A stretch of DNA of 7,644 nucleotides, taken from Halanaerobium sp. GTDB taxonomy: Bacteria; Bacillota; Halanaerobiia; Halanaerobiales; Halanaerobiaceae. Location of the stretch: the NCBI GenBank assembly GCA_003070825.1, contig QBLP01000076.1:1-7644 (forward strand), given 5' to 3'. Position numbers and translations under genes: made by a program. Numbering within the stretch: the first letter of the stretch is position 1; every line of letters begins with the position of its first letter. Below the pieces are notes generated by a model that was not told the DNA's origin, did no database searches, and saw only the letters and a list, made by a program, of their open reading frames with translations. This document shows positions 5,038 to 7,644 of the stretch, piece after piece.

Positions 5038-7625
5038 TTATAAATCTCCTTTAAAAGACTTTTGATAGAGCTCTCTGATTTCAGAAATCAGTGGATAGCG
5101 GGGGTTTGCTGCTGTACACTGATCATCAAAGGCTAATTCGGAGATTTTATCAACTTTAGCATTAAACTGTTCTTCTGTTACTCCTGCTGCTTTAATTGTT
5201 GCAGGAATATCTAATTCTGCTTTCAATTCATTTATCGCATCTATTAAAAGATCAACCTTTTCATCTGGAGTTCTTCCACCCAGTCCCAGGTGATCTGCTA
5301 TTTTTGCATATCTAATCTTGGCTCTTGGATATTTGTACTGAGGAAAAGCTGCCTGTTTAACCGGTTTATCACTGGAGTTGTACTTAATTACATTATTAAT
5401 CAGTAGGGCATTTGCCAGTCCATGTGATAAATGAAAAGCTGAGCCCAGCTTATGAGCCATTGAGTGACAGACTCCTAAAAAGGCATTGGCAAAGGCCATC
5501 CCGGCAGTTGTAGCAGCATAATGAATCTTTTCTTTTGCTTTACGAGCATCTGCTCCACCATGATAGGATTCAGGTAAATATTTAAAGATTAACCTAATTG
5601 CTTCTAAAGATAAACCTCTGGTATATTCACTTGATAAAACTGAAACATAAGCCTCTATTGCATGAACTAAAGCATCTATTCCAGAGTGTGCTGTCAGTGT
5701 TTTAGGCATTGAAAGCACCAGATCGGGATCAACAATTGCCATATTAGGTGTTAGCTCATAATCTGCAATCGGATACTTAATCCCTGTACTGTCATCTGTT
5801 ACTACTGCAAAAGGAGTAACTTCTGAACCGGTACCGGAAGTAGTTGGAATCGCAACTAATTCAGCTTTATTTCCAAGCTCAGGAAATTTATAGATTCTCT
5901 TTCTGATATCCATAAAAGTCATTGACAGTTCTTTAAACTCAGCCTCAGGATGTTCATATAAGAGCCAGGCAATTTTAGCTGCATCCATTGGTGAACCACC
6001 ACCAAGAGCAATAATTAAATCTGGATTAAAGCTCTGCATCTGTTTAACTGCTTTCCGGACCATTGAAATTTCTGGATCCGGCTCAACATCGGCAAAAACT
6101 CTATAATCAACACCATATTTATCCAGTTCATCAGTTATGCGATCAGTATAACCCATCTTTGCCAGCGGCTTGTCTGTCATGATAAAGGCCCGCTTTTTAT
6201 CCTTCAGTTCGGCTAGAGCAGAAGGTAGAGCACCATATTTAAAATAAATATTTTCAGGAACTTTAAACCAGAGCATGTTTTCTTTTCTTTCTGCAGTTGT
6301 TTTTGTATTCATTAAATGTTTTACCCCCACGTTTTCACTGACTGAATTTCCACCCCATGATCCACAACCTAAGGTTAGTGATGGCTCGAGCTTAAAGTTA
6401 TAAATGTCACCAATAGCTCCCTGAGATGAAGGCATATTTACTAAAATTCTACCTGTCTTCATCTGATGACTGAAATAATCTTTGCGCTCCTCATTTATTC
6501 TGTCAGTATATAAAACGGAGGTGTGGCCAATTCCACCAAACTTAACTAATTCTACTGCATTTGCCACTGCATCTTTAAAATCAGATGCTTTGTATAAAGC
6601 AAGAGTTGGTGATAATTTTTCATAAGAAAATGGCTCTTCTTTACCAACCTCTTCTACTTCTGCAATTAATACTTTAGCATCCTGCGGCACATTCACCCCT
6701 GCCATAGCTGCAATATCATGGGCACTCTGCCCTACAACTTTGGCATTAATGTGGCCGTCAACCAGAAGAAGCTCGGAAACTTTTTTTCTTTCAGCTTCAC
6801 TTAAAATATAAGCTCCGCGATCTTCAAATTCTTTTTTAACTTTATTATAAACTTCGTCAACTACAGTTACTGATTGCTCAGAAGCACAGATAACTCCGTT
6901 GTCAAAAGTTTTACTCATCAAGATTGAACTTACCGCCATTTTAAGATGAGCAGTCTCATCGATTACCGCCGGTGTATTACCTGCACCAACTCCAATAGCC
7001 GGTTTACCGGAGGAATAAGCTGCTTTAACCATTCCTGGGCCACCAGTTGCCAGAATCATGCTGACTTTGGGATGCTGCATTAAATGCTGTGATAACTCGA
7101 TTGAAGGCTGATCAATCCAGCCGATAATATTTTCCGGAGCTCCCGCCTCCACTGCAGCTTCTAAAATAGTTTTGGCTGCCTCAATTGTACATTCTTTAGC
7201 ACTGGGATGCGGAGAAAAGATAATAGCATTTCTGGTCTTTAAGGAAATTAAAGACTTAAAAATTGTGGTCGAAGTTGGATTGGTTACCGGAACTATTCCA
7301 GCAATTATTCCAATCGGCTCTGCAATTTTTTTAACACCATGAGCAGTATCCTCTTCCAAAATTCCGCAGGTTTTTTCATCACGATACTTATTATAAATAT
7401 ATTCTGATGAAAAATGATTTTTAATTACCTTGTCTTCAACAATTCCCATTCCTGTATCCTCAACAGCCATTTTAGCCAGCTGAATCCGCTGATCATTAGC
7501 AGCAATTGATGCTCTTCTAAAAATCTCATCAACTTCTTTTTGGCTGTACTGTGCATATTCTGCCTGAGCGGCCTCTACTTCAGAAATCATCTCATCAAAT
7601 TCTTCTACTGTACTTACCTCTTTAA
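5038..7625 (-). CDS. adhE: Bifunctional acetaldehyde-CoA/alcohol dehydrogenase AdhE (5' end missing)
   Basis: AdhE converts acetyl-CoA to acetaldehyde and then ethanol, oxidising two NADH; it is a cytosolic enzyme that forms spirosomes in characterised relatives. Counting from the internal Met at 7590, residues 1 to about 430 are the aldehyde dehydrogenase half, with TGGPGMV (182-188), GVGAGNTP (200-207) and catalytic C235 in FDNGVICASEQS. Residues about 445-850 are the iron-dependent alcohol dehydrogenase half, with GGGSPMDAAK (530-539) and metal ligands D639, H643, H709 and H723. The C-terminal CTAANPRYPLISEIRELY segment is typical. The reading frame stays open upstream of 7590 (VEVSTVEEFDEMISEVEAAQ), matching the usual AdhE N-terminus, and runs into the adapter. 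The true start therefore lies outside the window, probably only a few codons away, and 7590 is not the start. Both active sites are intact and no frameshift is seen. Its own terminator makes it a separate transcript from the downstream operon. Confidence 0.97.
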
Positions 7626-7644
7626 CTGTCTCTTATACACATCT
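7626..7644 (-). other. Tn5 mosaic-end adapter, right (technical sequence)
   Basis: This is an exact reverse complement of the 19-bp sequence at the left end: the Tn5 mosaic end in the opposite orientation. It interrupts the adhE reading frame a few codons before the expected start. The last genomic base is about 7625. The pair of ends suggests that the record is one tagmented molecule or an untrimmed contig. Confidence 0.97.

Noticed and set aside
5038..7590. 7590 as the true start of adhE
   Set aside because: The frame remains open upstream and the upstream residues match the usual AdhE N-terminus, so the ATG at 7590 is internal.
1..7644. Inverted 19-bp repeats at both ends as a composite transposon or IS element
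   Set aside because: The 19-mers are the engineered Tn5 mosaic end, lie at the exact record termini, and no transposase gene or target duplication is present.

Overview
The window is a 7.6 kb piece of an AT-rich, strictly anaerobic, fermentative bacterium. The gene families (bifunctional AdhE, several [FeFe]-hydrogenase-type proteins, a SpoIIE-type phosphatase) and the strong AGGAGG-type ribosome binding sites point to the Bacillota, in the Clostridia or Halanaerobiia range. That placement is inferred from gene content and remembered family resemblance, not from a phylogeny. All real genes are on the minus strand, so the biological reading order is from high to low coordinates.

Both extreme ends (1-19 and 7626-7644) are perfect copies of the 19-bp Tn5 transposase mosaic end used in tagmentation libraries, in inverted orientation. 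The genomic insert is therefore about 20-7625, and the truncation of adhE at the right edge is technical.

Reading right to left: (1) adhE (7625-5038), an aldehyde/alcohol dehydrogenase fusion lacking only its extreme N-terminus, followed by a clear rho-independent terminator (5001-4972). (2) A 100-bp AT-rich gap with a good -10 box, a weak -35 and two inverted repeats. (3) A compact five-gene operon: a small thioredoxin-like [2Fe-2S] protein (4871-4623); a PAS-containing, HydS/group C-like [FeFe] hydrogenase (4630-2903); a SpoIIE/PP2C-type phosphatase with an extra C-terminal domain (2903-1749); a second thioredoxin-like [2Fe-2S] protein (1729-1490); and a group B-type [FeFe] hydrogenase (1476-58). 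Neighbouring genes overlap by 8 or 1 nt or lie 13-19 nt apart, so they are probably co-transcribed and partly translationally coupled. The 38 genomic bases after the last gene show no terminator, and no stretch over 300 bp lacks a gene.

The operon reads as a redox- or H2-sensing unit rather than a plain H2-evolving enzyme. It has no NADH-binding flavoprotein subunit and no HydE/F/G maturases. It has two H-cluster proteins, each directly preceded by its own [2Fe-2S] protein, plus a phosphatase as a plausible signalling output. By motif reading, the group B protein keeps the whole classical proton path. The PAS protein keeps all H-cluster ligands and the proximal cysteine but lacks two other proton-path residues. 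A working model, which is inference, is that the PAS hydrogenase senses H2 or electron pressure and controls the phosphatase, which then adjusts fermentative electron disposal to H2 and, via AdhE, to ethanol.
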